Below, piece by piece: positions 25,797-33,780 of a DNA stretch of 34,975 nucleotides. Position 1 is the stretch's first letter, and every line of letters starts with the position of its first letter. This DNA comes from Candidatus Accumulibacter vicinus (GTDB lineage: Bacteria > Pseudomonadota > Gammaproteobacteria > Burkholderiales > Rhodocyclaceae), in assembly GCA_002425405.1 (NCBI GenBank), contig DIME01000119.1, positions 1 to 34,975 of the forward strand, given 5' to 3'. Below the pieces are notes generated by a model that worked only from the letters and a program-made list of their open reading frames with translations, did no database searches and was not told where the DNA came from. Both the position numbers and the translations under genes were made by a program.

Positions 25797-25803
25797 TGCG
25801 ACT
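25788..25803. repeat. Copy of the AGTCGC/GCGACT palindrome
   Basis: AGTCGC, TGAT, GCGACT is flanked by CTCGTG and TTCAC. It matches the element at 4388-4403 including flanks. It overlaps the methyltransferase stop codon, so either that gene's end was set by the element or the match is partly by chance. Confidence 0.35.
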
Positions 25804-25833
25804 TTCACCATAACCGTAGCCAACACTCTGACC

Positions 25834-26478
25834 ATGTCAACCGAAAAACGCTTTGCACGACGCCAATCGAACTTTCGAGCCAGCCGCCGAATCGCCGAGG
25901 CGATTCTGGATTATGTCGGCCAGATCCCGGCCACCAGCGAATACCGAAAACAGAAACCGGAAGGCTACGCACGGGCAATCGCCCGCGCGGCAGCCAGACA
26001 GGCTGCCGTCACTGCCGGCAGCCTGACCCTGCCGCCTGGCCCACTCGGCTGGCTTACCCTCCTTCCCGAACTGCGTTCGCTGTGGAAACTCCAGACGCAG
26101 ATGGTTGCGGATCTCGCCGGTTGCTATGGGAAGAGCGACGAGTTGAACCGCGAAGAGATGCTCTATTGTCTGTTCCGGCACACCGATCCACAGATCGTTC
26201 GCGATCTGGTTGCCAAGATCGGCAGGCGCCATGTCGTCCATCTCGCCTCGCGTCCCGAGACCCAGTCGGTCGCTCTGAAGATCGGCATGCACCTCTCCCA
26301 ACGGGTGATCGGCAGAGGGATTTCGCGCTGGATCCCGGTTCTCGGAGCGATTGGCGCCAGCGCCTATGCCTATTACGACACTTCCCAGGTCGCCCGCACG
26401 GCCATCGAGTTATTTACCGGCATCATTGATGTGCAGGGCGACGAAGCCGATCCGGCGACGGAGGAGGCGTCTCGCTGA
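25834..26478 (+). CDS. EcsC-like protein
   Basis: This 214-aa protein resembles the EcsC family, named after a Bacillus gene next to an ABC transporter. Visible family features are a basic amphipathic N-terminus, a Gly/Pro-containing hydrophobic stretch GSLTLPPGPLGWLTLLPELR near residue 68, and LWKLQTQMVADLAGCYGK. A second hydrophobic helix lies near residues 150-185 (IGRGISRWIPVLGAIGASAY). The function is not established for the family. No ribosome site is clear. It follows the methyltransferase by 37 bp and precedes a GGDEF gene by about 130 bp. Confidence 0.7.
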   Translation: MSTEKRFARRQSNFRASRRIAEAILDYVGQIPATSEYRKQKPEGYARAIARAAARQAAVTAGSLTLPPGPLGWLTLLPELRSLWKLQTQMVADLAGCYGKSDELNREEMLYCLFRHTDPQIVRDLVAKIGRRHVVHLASRPETQSVALKIGMHLSQRVIGRGISRWIPVLGAIGASAYAYYDTSQVARTAIELFTGIIDVQGDEADPATEEASR

Positions 26479-26612
26479 CGCGATTTGCACATCAAGCGGC
26501 GGGCGGGCCCCCGTGAGGTCATGGCTAAGGATGCTGCGCGGGCGGCACGGAAGCGAAAAATGTCAGCAGACTGTAGAATACGACCAATCGATCGGCAACC
26601 GTGGCGGGCAGC

Positions 26613-28085
26613 ATGATAAAGGAGAGCATCAAGCATATTGAGGAATGGGCCAACCCGCGCACGGTCATTGTGGTGACTTTGTTGTTGGTCGGCGCACTGT
26701 GGTTGGCACTGATGGTCTCGGTCGTCTCGGATCGCCATCAAAGTATCGCCACTACCGGCGGGCTTCTACAACGCATGACCCTCGCCGTCGAAGAGCAGAC
26801 CCGACAGAAGTTTCGCGTCGCCGATACTTTCCTGACTAGTTGTGAGCACTGGCTGCAAGCAAACCCTGATCTGGATCCCCGCACCGACAAGACCTTTCGG
26901 CAATTGATCGAAACCTTTCGTGCCAGAACCGACAATTCGATCGATATCTACCTGCTTGCCGGCGATGGCCAGATGTTCGACATTCTTGACCCCGCCCAAG
27001 GGCCGCTGGCCAATGTTGCGGACCGCGACTATTTCAAGGGTGCCCTGAACAGCCCGGGCCTGTTTTTCGGCAGCCCCACGCGCAAACCGCTTGCTGACCA
27101 CGACGGCCTGCCGATCAGCCTGTCGCTGCGACGCCCGACGCACGACATCCAGGTACTTCTCGCGGTGATCGACCTGCCAACGCTGACCCGGTCGTACGAA
27201 AAACAACGCCAACCCGGCGGGGCCATTACGCTGCTCAAGCGCGACGGTACAGTGCTGGCCAGGGCACCACTTGACGACTTGCTGCCCGGCCACTCGATGG
27301 CCGGCGAAGTTTTGTTCAGCGAGCATCTCGCGCAGCAACCACAGGCCCTGGTGCTGCCTGATGCCAGCCCCGACACCCGGGCGCGAGAATTCATCAGTTA
27401 CTCGTCAATGCCCGATTTCCCGCTGGTGATCATGGTTTCGGAAGACTACGATGAAGCGCTCGCTGCCTGGCTACGACAGACGGCCTGGGTCATCCTGCTG
27501 GGACTGGGAGTGACCCTGCCATTGGCGGTCATCGCCTATCGATCGCTGCGCCTGCTACAGGCGCTCGCCAGTCAGGATGCCGAATTGCAGCGCCTGACAA
27601 CGACCGATCTGCTGACCGGCAGCAGCAGCCGCCAGCACTTCTTCGAAACACTCACAGAAGAGGTCGCACGCGCGCGTCGCCGGCACATCCCCCTGACCAT
27701 CGTATTGTTCGATATCGATTTTTTCCAGCGAATCAACGACGGTTATGGTCATGCCGTTGGTGACCAGGCCTTGATCCTGTTCGCCAATACCGCGAAAGAA
27801 GGCCTGCGTGACATGGACCTTCTTGGCAGACTCGGAGGTGGCGAATTCGCGCTTCTGCTGCCCAATACCGGAGCCCGGGAAGCCGTCCTGGTCGCCGAAC
27901 GAATTCGCACAGCGATCCCCGGCATATCGATCCCGAGCGACAACGGCACCGTTCAGTTCACGGTCAGTGTCGGGGTGAGCGAAGTCCAGGCCGGCGACAC
28001 GTCGATTGACGATCTGCTGAAGCGCGCAACCGCTGCGCTGCACAACGCCAAGGCCGGTGGATACGATCGAGTGGCAGTCGTCTAA
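26613..28085 (+). CDS. Cache-GGDEF membrane sensor with degenerate GGGEF signature
   Basis: From the ATG at 26613 the protein is 490 aa; an in-frame GTG at 26601 would add four residues. A membrane helix (about 17-39) leads to a periplasmic double-Cache-like sensor (40-280) with VADRDYFKGAL. A second helix (about 285-310) precedes a cytoplasmic GGDEF domain (325-490). The domain has DLLTGSSSRQHFFETL and VLFDIDFFQRINDGYGHAVG, but the signature at 408-412 is GGGEF in place of GGDEF. The inhibitory-site RxxD is kept as RDMD at 399-402. Loss of the third signature acid usually impairs c-di-GMP synthesis, so the protein may be a receptor or weak enzyme. No EAL domain is attached. Confidence 0.9.
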   Translation: MIKESIKHIEEWANPRTVIVVTLLLVGALWLALMVSVVSDRHQSIATTGGLLQRMTLAVEEQTRQKFRVADTFLTSCEHWLQANPDLDPRTDKTFRQLIETFRARTDNSIDIYLLAGDGQMFDILDPAQGPLANVADRDYFKGALNSPGLFFGSPTRKPLADHDGLPISLSLRRPTHDIQVLLAVIDLPTLTRSYEKQRQPGGAITLLKRDGTVLARAPLDDLLPGHSMAGEVLFSEHLAQQPQALVLPDASPDTRAREFISYSSMPDFPLVIMVSEDYDEALAAWLRQTAWVILLGLGVTLPLAVIAYRSLRLLQALASQDAELQRLTTTDLLTGSSSRQHFFETLTEEVARARRRHIPLTIVLFDIDFFQRINDGYGHAVGDQALILFANTAKEGLRDMDLLGRLGGGEFALLLPNTGAREAVLVAERIRTAIPGISIPSDNGTVQFTVSVGVSEVQAGDTSIDDLLKRATAALHNAKAGGYDRVAVV

Positions 28086-28262
28086 AGAACCCTCCAAAAA
28101 CAACGCGAGGCGCCGGAACATGAGGTAAGCAGCGGCAATATGGACCATGGCTTCAGCGGTGTCCGGGCGCGCCTCATCATCATCCGAGTTCCCAGGTGGT
28201 CCTTTCGCGATCCTGTTCACCGTGCAGCGGCCTCACCTCGATGGTCCATCGCTCCCTGCTTG
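28086..28262 (-). pseudogene. Remnant of an IS5-like transposase C-terminus
   Basis: In one minus-strand frame the sequence RPDTAEAMVHIAAAYLMFRR resembles the end of IS5-group transposases. Just upstream another frame reads RERWTIEV, like the conserved RRRWxVER region. The two frames are out of phase and the N-terminal part is missing, so this is a truncated, frameshifted scar. Terminal repeats were not found. Identification is from pattern memory only. Confidence 0.45.
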
Positions 28263-28297
28263 GATGCGGAGAACTGCCAAACATTCGGCATGAGGTC

Positions 28298-29575
28298 TCA
28301 GGGGGACTCGTGGGTCACCAGAATCGCTCGGAAGTCATTGACGTTGGTCAGCGTCGGCCCGGTGATGACCGAATCGCCCAGGGCTGCAAAGAAGCCGTGG
28401 CCGTCGTTGTCATCCAGGCTGACCAGCGGCTTGATACCCTTGCCCCAGGCGCGCGCCAGGCTGTCCGGTGCGAGCCAGGCGCCGGCGATCTCTTCCTGGC
28501 CGTCTACCCCGTCGGTGTCGCCGGCGATGGCGTGGATGCCGCGATGCCCGTTCAGCGCCACGCCAAGGGCAAGCAAAAACTCGACGTTGCGCCCACCGCG
28601 CCCCTTGCCGCGCACGGTTACCGTCGTCTCCCCGCCGGAGAGCAGAACGCAGGGTGCTGCGAAAGGCTGGCCGTGACCAGCGACCTGGCGCGCGATTCCG
28701 GCCATGACCTTGCCCACGTCGCGCGCCTCGCCTTCTATCGCCTCGCCCAGGATGTACGCCGCCACGCCGGCTTGGCGTGCCACCACGGCGGCGGCTTCGA
28801 GGGCCATCTGCGGTGTCGCGATCAGGCGCGTCTCCACGCTGGCCAGGCGCGCGTCGCCAGGTTTGATCGACTCGCCGCGGCCACTCTCGAGGATGTCGAG
28901 CACTGCTGGCGGTACGGCGATTCCATAGCGGCGGATGATCGCCAAGGCATCGGCGCAGGTGGTGGGATCAGCAACCGTCGGACCGGAGGCGATATCGATC
29001 GGGTTGTCGCCGGGCACGTCGGAGATCATGAGGTTCACCACGCGCGCCGGGTGGCAGGCAGCGGCCAGGTGCCCGCCCTTGACAGCCGAGAGGTGGCGGC
29101 GGACGCAGTTCATCTCCGAGATCGAAGCGCCGGATTTGAGCAAGGCCTGATTCACGGCCTGCTTGTCGACCAGGCTCAGCCCTGCGAGCGGCAGGGCAAG
29201 CAGCGACGAGCCGCCGCCCGAGATCAGGCACAGCACGGTATCGTCGGCACTGAGCCCCTGCACCAGGGCGTGGATGCGCTGCGCTGCAGCGATCCCGGCG
29301 GCGTCCGGTACCGGGTGCGCCGCCTCGACGATCTCGATGCGCTGGCAGGGAACAGCATATCCATAGCGGGTCACGACCAGTCCCGACAATTTGCCCGGCC
29401 AGTGCTCCTCCAGCGCCTTGGCCATCGCTGCCGATGCCTTGCCGGCACCGATCACGATCAGTCGGCCGCGAGGGGGAGCCGGCAGATGCTGCGGGATGCA
29501 GTGCGCCGGCTGCGCAGCGGTGATTGCCGCTTCGAACATGTGGCGCAGCAGTCTGCGGGCTTCGTTGGTTTTCAT
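28298..29575 (-). CDS. gckA: Glycerate 2-kinase (GckA/TtuD, MOFRL family)
   Basis: This 425-aa enzyme phosphorylates glycerate to 2-phosphoglycerate. The N-terminal DUF4147 domain contains RLIVIGAGKASAAMAKALEE and LISGGGSSLLALPLAGLSL. The C-terminal MOFRL domain contains LLSGGETTVTVRGKGRGGRN and AGDTDGVDG. The ATG at 29575 follows GGAGCG; a longer frame to 29614 is unlikely. It stands alone on the minus strand, between an insertion-sequence scar and a divergent phosphatase gene, without glyoxylate genes nearby. The older name TtuD (hydroxypyruvate reductase) applies to the same family, but kinase activity is the established one. Confidence 0.9.
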   Translation of the reverse strand: MKTNEARRLLRHMFEAAITAAQPAHCIPQHLPAPPRGRLIVIGAGKASAAMAKALEEHWPGKLSGLVVTRYGYAVPCQRIEIVEAAHPVPDAAGIAAAQRIHALVQGLSADDTVLCLISGGGSSLLALPLAGLSLVDKQAVNQALLKSGASISEMNCVRRHLSAVKGGHLAAACHPARVVNLMISDVPGDNPIDIASGPTVADPTTCADALAIIRRYGIAVPPAVLDILESGRGESIKPGDARLASVETRLIATPQMALEAAAVVARQAGVAAYILGEAIEGEARDVGKVMAGIARQVAGHGQPFAAPCVLLSGGETTVTVRGKGRGGRNVEFLLALGVALNGHRGIHAIAGDTDGVDGQEEIAGAWLAPDSLARAWGKGIKPLVSLDDNDGHGFFAALGDSVITGPTLTNVNDFRAILVTHESP

Positions 29576-29826
29576 CGTTTCGCTCCTGATCCACGGATCG
29601 GCTGGAAAACCCATGTAGCGCTTAAGGAACTGGAAGCGTGCAGGCGCACCAGCGCAAAGCTCGAAGCCAGACGAACGGCCATTGCCTGGGCTCCTGAAAC
29701 AAACCCGGAGATTGACGCCGCCTGATGGGCGCTCATATACTCACCATAGCACGGTTGGATTTCCTATCCTTCTTTGACGGCAATAGCGATTCTACAGGCC
29801 CGATCCCCCATTCTTCTCATCATGCC

Positions 29827-30339
29827 ATGAACCACCATCCCTATGATTTGCTGCCGCTTGCCGATGATGGCGCAGGCCTGATTCTGACTCCTTGTCCAGG
29901 AACCAAGGGGGTGGAACTGGCCACTGCACTCGCACAATTGATCACGGCCGGTGCCGCCGCAGTGATCACGCTGATGCCGGATGCCGAAATGGCCAGCAAT
30001 GCCGTGACGAACATGGCTGATCTCTGTCCGGAACTCGGTTTGCAATGGTTTCACTTGCCCATCGAAGACGATCATGCGCCAGAGGAAGAATTTGCTGTTG
30101 CCTGGTCGGCGCAACGACGGGCCGTGCATCAACTGCTCGACGACGGCCAGAAAATAGCGATCCATTGCAAGGGCGGTTCCGGTCGAACGGGCCTGGTCGC
30201 TGCACAGATCCTGGTCGAACGGGGTAATTCGTTGGCGGCAGCGACAGCGGCCATCAAGTCGATTCGCCCCAATGCGCTGACGCTCAACGTTCATCAGAAC
30301 TATCTGGCCCGCTTGGCCGTCGCGCAGCCGGATAGTTAG
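29827..30339 (+). CDS. Cys-based protein phosphatase (dual-specificity / CDKN3-like)
   Basis: This 170-aa protein carries the P-loop HCKGGSGRTG with nucleophile Cys114 and Arg120. A likely general acid is Asp81 or Asp82 in LPIEDDHAPE. The fold resembles the CDKN3/dual-specificity subgroup of tyrosine phosphatases. The N-terminal part (LILTPCPGTKGVELATAL) is also typical of that subgroup. The ATG at 29827 was chosen because homology starts there; a frame to 29725 is open but unsupported. No signal peptide is seen. The PLD-FHA gene begins 53 bp downstream on the same strand, and a phosphothreonine-binding FHA domain next to a phosphatase suggests linked function. The substrate is unknown. Confidence 0.82.
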   Translation: MNHHPYDLLPLADDGAGLILTPCPGTKGVELATALAQLITAGAAAVITLMPDAEMASNAVTNMADLCPELGLQWFHLPIEDDHAPEEEFAVAWSAQRRAVHQLLDDGQKIAIHCKGGSGRTGLVAAQILVERGNSLAAATAAIKSIRPNALTLNVHQNYLARLAVAQPDS

Positions 30340-30392
30340 GCACCGACGCCTTTCCAGGCGATGTCTGTCAAGCTGCCGAACAGGATCCCGTG

Positions 30393-31628
30393 ATGGGTTA
30401 CAAGATATCGCTCATCGTTCAACCCGGCGACAGCTTCTTTCCAATCGTGCGCGCCGTTGACCGGGCAGAACGCTCGATCAACCTGACCGTATTCAGAATG
30501 GACGACCCGATCATCCAGCGCGCCCTGATCGAGGCCCGCCAGCGTGGCGTTCGCATCCGCGTGCTGATCTCGAGCAGCGCGCGCGGTTGGGAAGAGCAGA
30601 ACCGAAAGCTCCTCAAGGATGCCAACGAGGCCGGCATTTCGACCAGGGAGCCTGCCGGTGACAGCAAGCGGGCCCGCTACCACTACAAGACCATGACGGT
30701 AGACGACGCAGAGGCGTTGGTGTTCACTTTCAACCCGACACGCGAGAATCTCCACTACGCGCGTGACTTTGGTGTTGAAGTCTACGATCCGGCGATCGCC
30801 GCCGAGATCAACAGGCTCTTTGACGCCGACTGGGACGACAGGCCCTTTGAGCCTGACAGGGATTCGCCGCTGCTGGTCAGCCCGTTCAACAGTCGCACGA
30901 AAATGACGACCTTGCTGCAGACGGCCATGGATTCGATCGACATCGCCGACGCGAAAGTGGAGGACCCGGCAATCATCCGCCTGCTGGTGGAGAAAGCCAG
31001 AAGCGGGGTGCTGGTCCGCGTTCTCGGTGACGCCGAGCATAGGGTCCGGTTGCCGCCCGAGATCGAGTTCCGGGCGGCCCCGCGCTACAAGCTGCACGCC
31101 AAGTGCACGATCGTCGACGGTACCGCGGCGGTCATCGGCAGCATGAACCTGCGGACGGAGAGTCTCGATCGCCGCCGCGAACTCAGTATCTCGGTCGACG
31201 ACGCCGACGTTCTGCGACGGTTGAATGCCGTGTTCGAGAACGACTGGGAACACCAGGCGCCGATGTTGGGCAGCACCGCGACCCAGGTACTGCGGGTGTT
31301 TCCGCTGCCCCCCCCGGAGCTGGCCAAACGGTCATCGCTGCGTCTGGTACTGATCTCGCGCATCGACACGCTCGTTCGGCATGAAATCCGCGCAGGCATC
31401 ACCACCATCGGACGCGCCAAGGAAAACGACTTCGTCATCAGCGACGCCCTGGTGAGCAGGCTGCACGCGCAGATCAGGCTCGACGGGGACCGCTGTACGA
31501 TCCGGGACCTGGGAAGCGGCAACGGGACCTTCCTGAACGGCGAACGGATTGATCGGGAAACGCGCCTGCGCCCCGGCGATGTCGTCAGAATCGCGGAAAG
31601 TCAGGAGTTTCGTCTCCTCGAGCTTTGA
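30393..31628 (+). CDS. Two-HKD PLD-like protein fused to a C-terminal FHA domain
   Basis: This 411-aa protein has two PLD/HKD halves. The first motif is HYKTMTVDD (His97, Lys99, Asp104), with FNPTREN after it. The second is LHAKCTIVDGTAAVIGSMNL (His235, Lys237, Asp242). The C-terminal 90 residues form an FHA domain: TTIGRAKENDFVIS (Gly340, Arg341), SRLH (Ser355, His358) and LGSGNGTFLNG (Asn377). These are the residues FHA domains use to grip phosphothreonine. No signal peptide or membrane segment is visible, so it is likely cytoplasmic. HKD pairs cut phosphodiesters in lipid or nucleic acid; which one is unknown. The ATG at 30393 follows AGGATCC; a GTG lies one codon earlier. It is convergent with the caspase-like gene, 13 bp apart. 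Confidence 0.88.
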   Translation: MGYKISLIVQPGDSFFPIVRAVDRAERSINLTVFRMDDPIIQRALIEARQRGVRIRVLISSSARGWEEQNRKLLKDANEAGISTREPAGDSKRARYHYKTMTVDDAEALVFTFNPTRENLHYARDFGVEVYDPAIAAEINRLFDADWDDRPFEPDRDSPLLVSPFNSRTKMTTLLQTAMDSIDIADAKVEDPAIIRLLVEKARSGVLVRVLGDAEHRVRLPPEIEFRAAPRYKLHAKCTIVDGTAAVIGSMNLRTESLDRRRELSISVDDADVLRRLNAVFENDWEHQAPMLGSTATQVLRVFPLPPPELAKRSSLRLVLISRIDTLVRHEIRAGITTIGRAKENDFVISDALVSRLHAQIRLDGDRCTIRDLGSGNGTFLNGERIDRETRLRPGDVVRIAESQEFRLLEL

Positions 31629-31641
31629 GGTGAAACCAGGG

Positions 31642-33393
31642 TCACTTGATGTCGTATGCAGTCAGTTCCTGGCGGAACTGGTCCCGGGTTCGCAGGTGGC
31701 CCATGGTGTCGCGATACTCGTGCTTGACCATGGACCTGATCTCGGGCGCGTACCACAAGATTTCGGACACATTACCCGACAGTAGGCCCGCCCTGCCTGG
31801 CCGTTCGATGCGGCCTGAATGAACCACCCGCAATGCCCGGAACCTTCCTGCCGGCACCTCGACGTCCTCCCACGCTTCCACGCGGGCAGAGCGTTTATGC
31901 GTCACGACATCGCCATCCGGGCGTTTGATTGAATACTCGAAATCCCAGGTTTTCCCGACTTCCAGGGGGAACAGCAGGGTCAGGCGCTTGCCATGAGTCA
32001 CGTTGGGATCAAGCAGGGTCCAGGTCGATCGATCGGCCGTTCTCCTGGACGAACGCTCGCTTCCCGCCCCTGCAGCGCCCTTTGAATCGATTAATGTTCG
32101 ATCAACGGTCATGGTGTCTCCTCTGATTGCAGCCACCTTCAATTCGACACTGGCGCTTTCTTCGTTCTTCCAGAGATTGATGTTCCGATACACCCATCTG
32201 TCACCGACCTTGATATCCGGTTTGTCCACCGGGGCAAGTACCGGAGCAGAGTTTTTCTGGGTCTTTTCGGTCCTGGCCGGTACCGTTCCTCCCACCCCCT
32301 TCCGTTCGATGCCCTCCTGTGGCTTCGACGCGCGCTCGGGTTCTTCCCACTTTCTGAGTTCTCCCCGGGCAAGCGCGACATGGGTGCCCGACGGAAAGCG
32401 CTTGAGGTAGGCTTCGAAAGCTTCCCGTGTGCCGCTCGCCTTGGCTTCGTTCCAGAATCGGGTTTCGGTTTCTGTGGGGTTGGGTGCCATGGCGACGTTG
32501 AAGCTGAAATTCTTCTGCAGGGTTTTGGGACCGTTGACATAGGGCGTCTGGGTTTGCCGGCTGGCACGTTCGACTTCCGCGCTGGCGATCGTCAGAACGC
32601 CATCGAGGCTCAGATCCCTGCCCTGAAAAGCGGTCAGCAACCCGGCGGTCAACAAACCGTTGCGGCCATCGCCATCAGCCGCCACGTTACCCGGATCGGT
32701 GGCATACACGATCACCGTGCCTTTGGGCACGATGTCAGGACTGGCCAGGCCGCGCGCTCGGCCCGAGCGGAACTTGCCACTGACCGGATTGTTGCGGCAG
32801 GCATCGAGGATCACGATGTTGACGCGGCTCCTGGCATTGTCCATTTCATCGAGGATCTGGTTGACGTTGACGCCCTGGTAGGGAACCATTGCTTCGCTTT
32901 CCACCTTCGCATTGACCGGCATCAGGTAGTTCTGATTCCTGACCTGAATGCCATGCCCGGCAAAGAAGAACAAGGCCGCTTCGCTGCCACCGATCCTGCT
33001 GCCGAATTCGGCGATGCTCTGGTGCATGGCTTCGAGCGTCTGGTTCCTGCGCTCGATGACTTCGAAACCGAAGCGGCGCAGGGCGGCGGCGATGTCCTCC
33101 GCGTCATGCGCGGGGTTGACGAGTTTGGGCAGGTTCTCGGGGTGCTGATAGGCGCTGTTACCGATCACCAGGGCGATGCGCCGTCCCTGACTGGAGGGGG
33201 TGACGCCGGCCATTCGGCTTGTCGTTCCCGGCGCCAATCCGGCAGGCGACGGAGCGAGGGGTTTGCCGAGCGAGTCCGTCCGTCCCGGCGGCGCAGGCTG
33301 CGCCTGCGCATGTGCGGCAGCAATGCACGCTGCCGCCACGATCAGCGCGTGCAGAACGTAGAGGAATGTCGTTCGAAGCAATCGGAATGGCAT
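31642..33393 (-). CDS. Secreted caspase-like (peptidase C14) protein with unknown C-terminal domain
   Basis: From the ATG at 33393 this is a 583-aa protein with a signal peptide (hydrophobic 9-27, ending AHAQA). The caspase fold (about 70-300) starts RRIALVIGNSAYQHPENLPK, with catalytic His147 in FFFAGHGIQ and Cys199 in VILDACRNNP. A short motif typical of bacterial caspase proteins follows (FWNEAKASGTREAFEAYLKR). A Pro/Lys-rich linker leads to a C-terminal beta-rich region (about 400-583, VGDRWVYRNINLWKNEE) that I do not recognise. An upstream TTG at 33402 is a less likely start. Secretion sets it apart from the cytoplasmic metacaspase next door. Substrates are unknown. Confidence 0.85.
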   Translation of the reverse strand: MPFRLLRTTFLYVLHALIVAAACIAAAHAQAQPAPPGRTDSLGKPLAPSPAGLAPGTTSRMAGVTPSSQGRRIALVIGNSAYQHPENLPKLVNPAHDAEDIAAALRRFGFEVIERRNQTLEAMHQSIAEFGSRIGGSEAALFFFAGHGIQVRNQNYLMPVNAKVESEAMVPYQGVNVNQILDEMDNARSRVNIVILDACRNNPVSGKFRSGRARGLASPDIVPKGTVIVYATDPGNVAADGDGRNGLLTAGLLTAFQGRDLSLDGVLTIASAEVERASRQTQTPYVNGPKTLQKNFSFNVAMAPNPTETETRFWNEAKASGTREAFEAYLKRFPSGTHVALARGELRKWEEPERASKPQEGIERKGVGGTVPARTEKTQKNSAPVLAPVDKPDIKVGDRWVYRNINLWKNEESASVELKVAAIRGDTMTVDRTLIDSKGAAGAGSERSSRRTADRSTWTLLDPNVTHGKRLTLLFPLEVGKTWDFEYSIKRPDGDVVTHKRSARVEAWEDVEVPAGRFRALRVVHSGRIERPGRAGLLSGNVSEILWYAPEIRSMVKHEYRDTMGHLRTRDQFRQELTAYDIK

Positions 33394-33780
33394 GGCCCGC
33401 AAATCTTATGCCTGCAGCGCGGGCAACACAACAGGATCAGAATCGCGCGGCGAATCTTCGTCATGCCTCCGGAGCAGGAGTCGTTCCATTTGGCCTGTTG
33501 GCATTGCTGCGGCGCCAGGCCCGCCGATCCTGAAACCCCTAAACATCCCGTCCGTCTGGCTGATCGGTCGGGCGGCCATGAACGGCCTCACCGCCACCTT
33601 GACATCGGCGTGGCCATGTTCCATGCTGATTTCGTCAGTGTCGGCGGCGTTGCCTCGGCGCGCTGCGGTGCACTGGCAATGTCGCAGGTATGTTGTTGGC
33701 CACGCTGCCAGCCGGGGCCGACGAACCATGCCGGGCTGGCCATTCCGCGCTGGCCGGCAACCCTCGGGAGGTGACTTGTC
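33394..33780. other. Divergent intergenic region between the two caspase-like genes
   Basis: These 387 bases show no convincing gene; frames crossing them lack family resemblance. A plus-strand TTGACA at 33599-33604 is followed after 17 bases by CATGCT (33622-33627), a possible but weak promoter for the metacaspase. A GGGAGGTGA site ends the region just before that gene's ATG. Confidence 0.35.
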
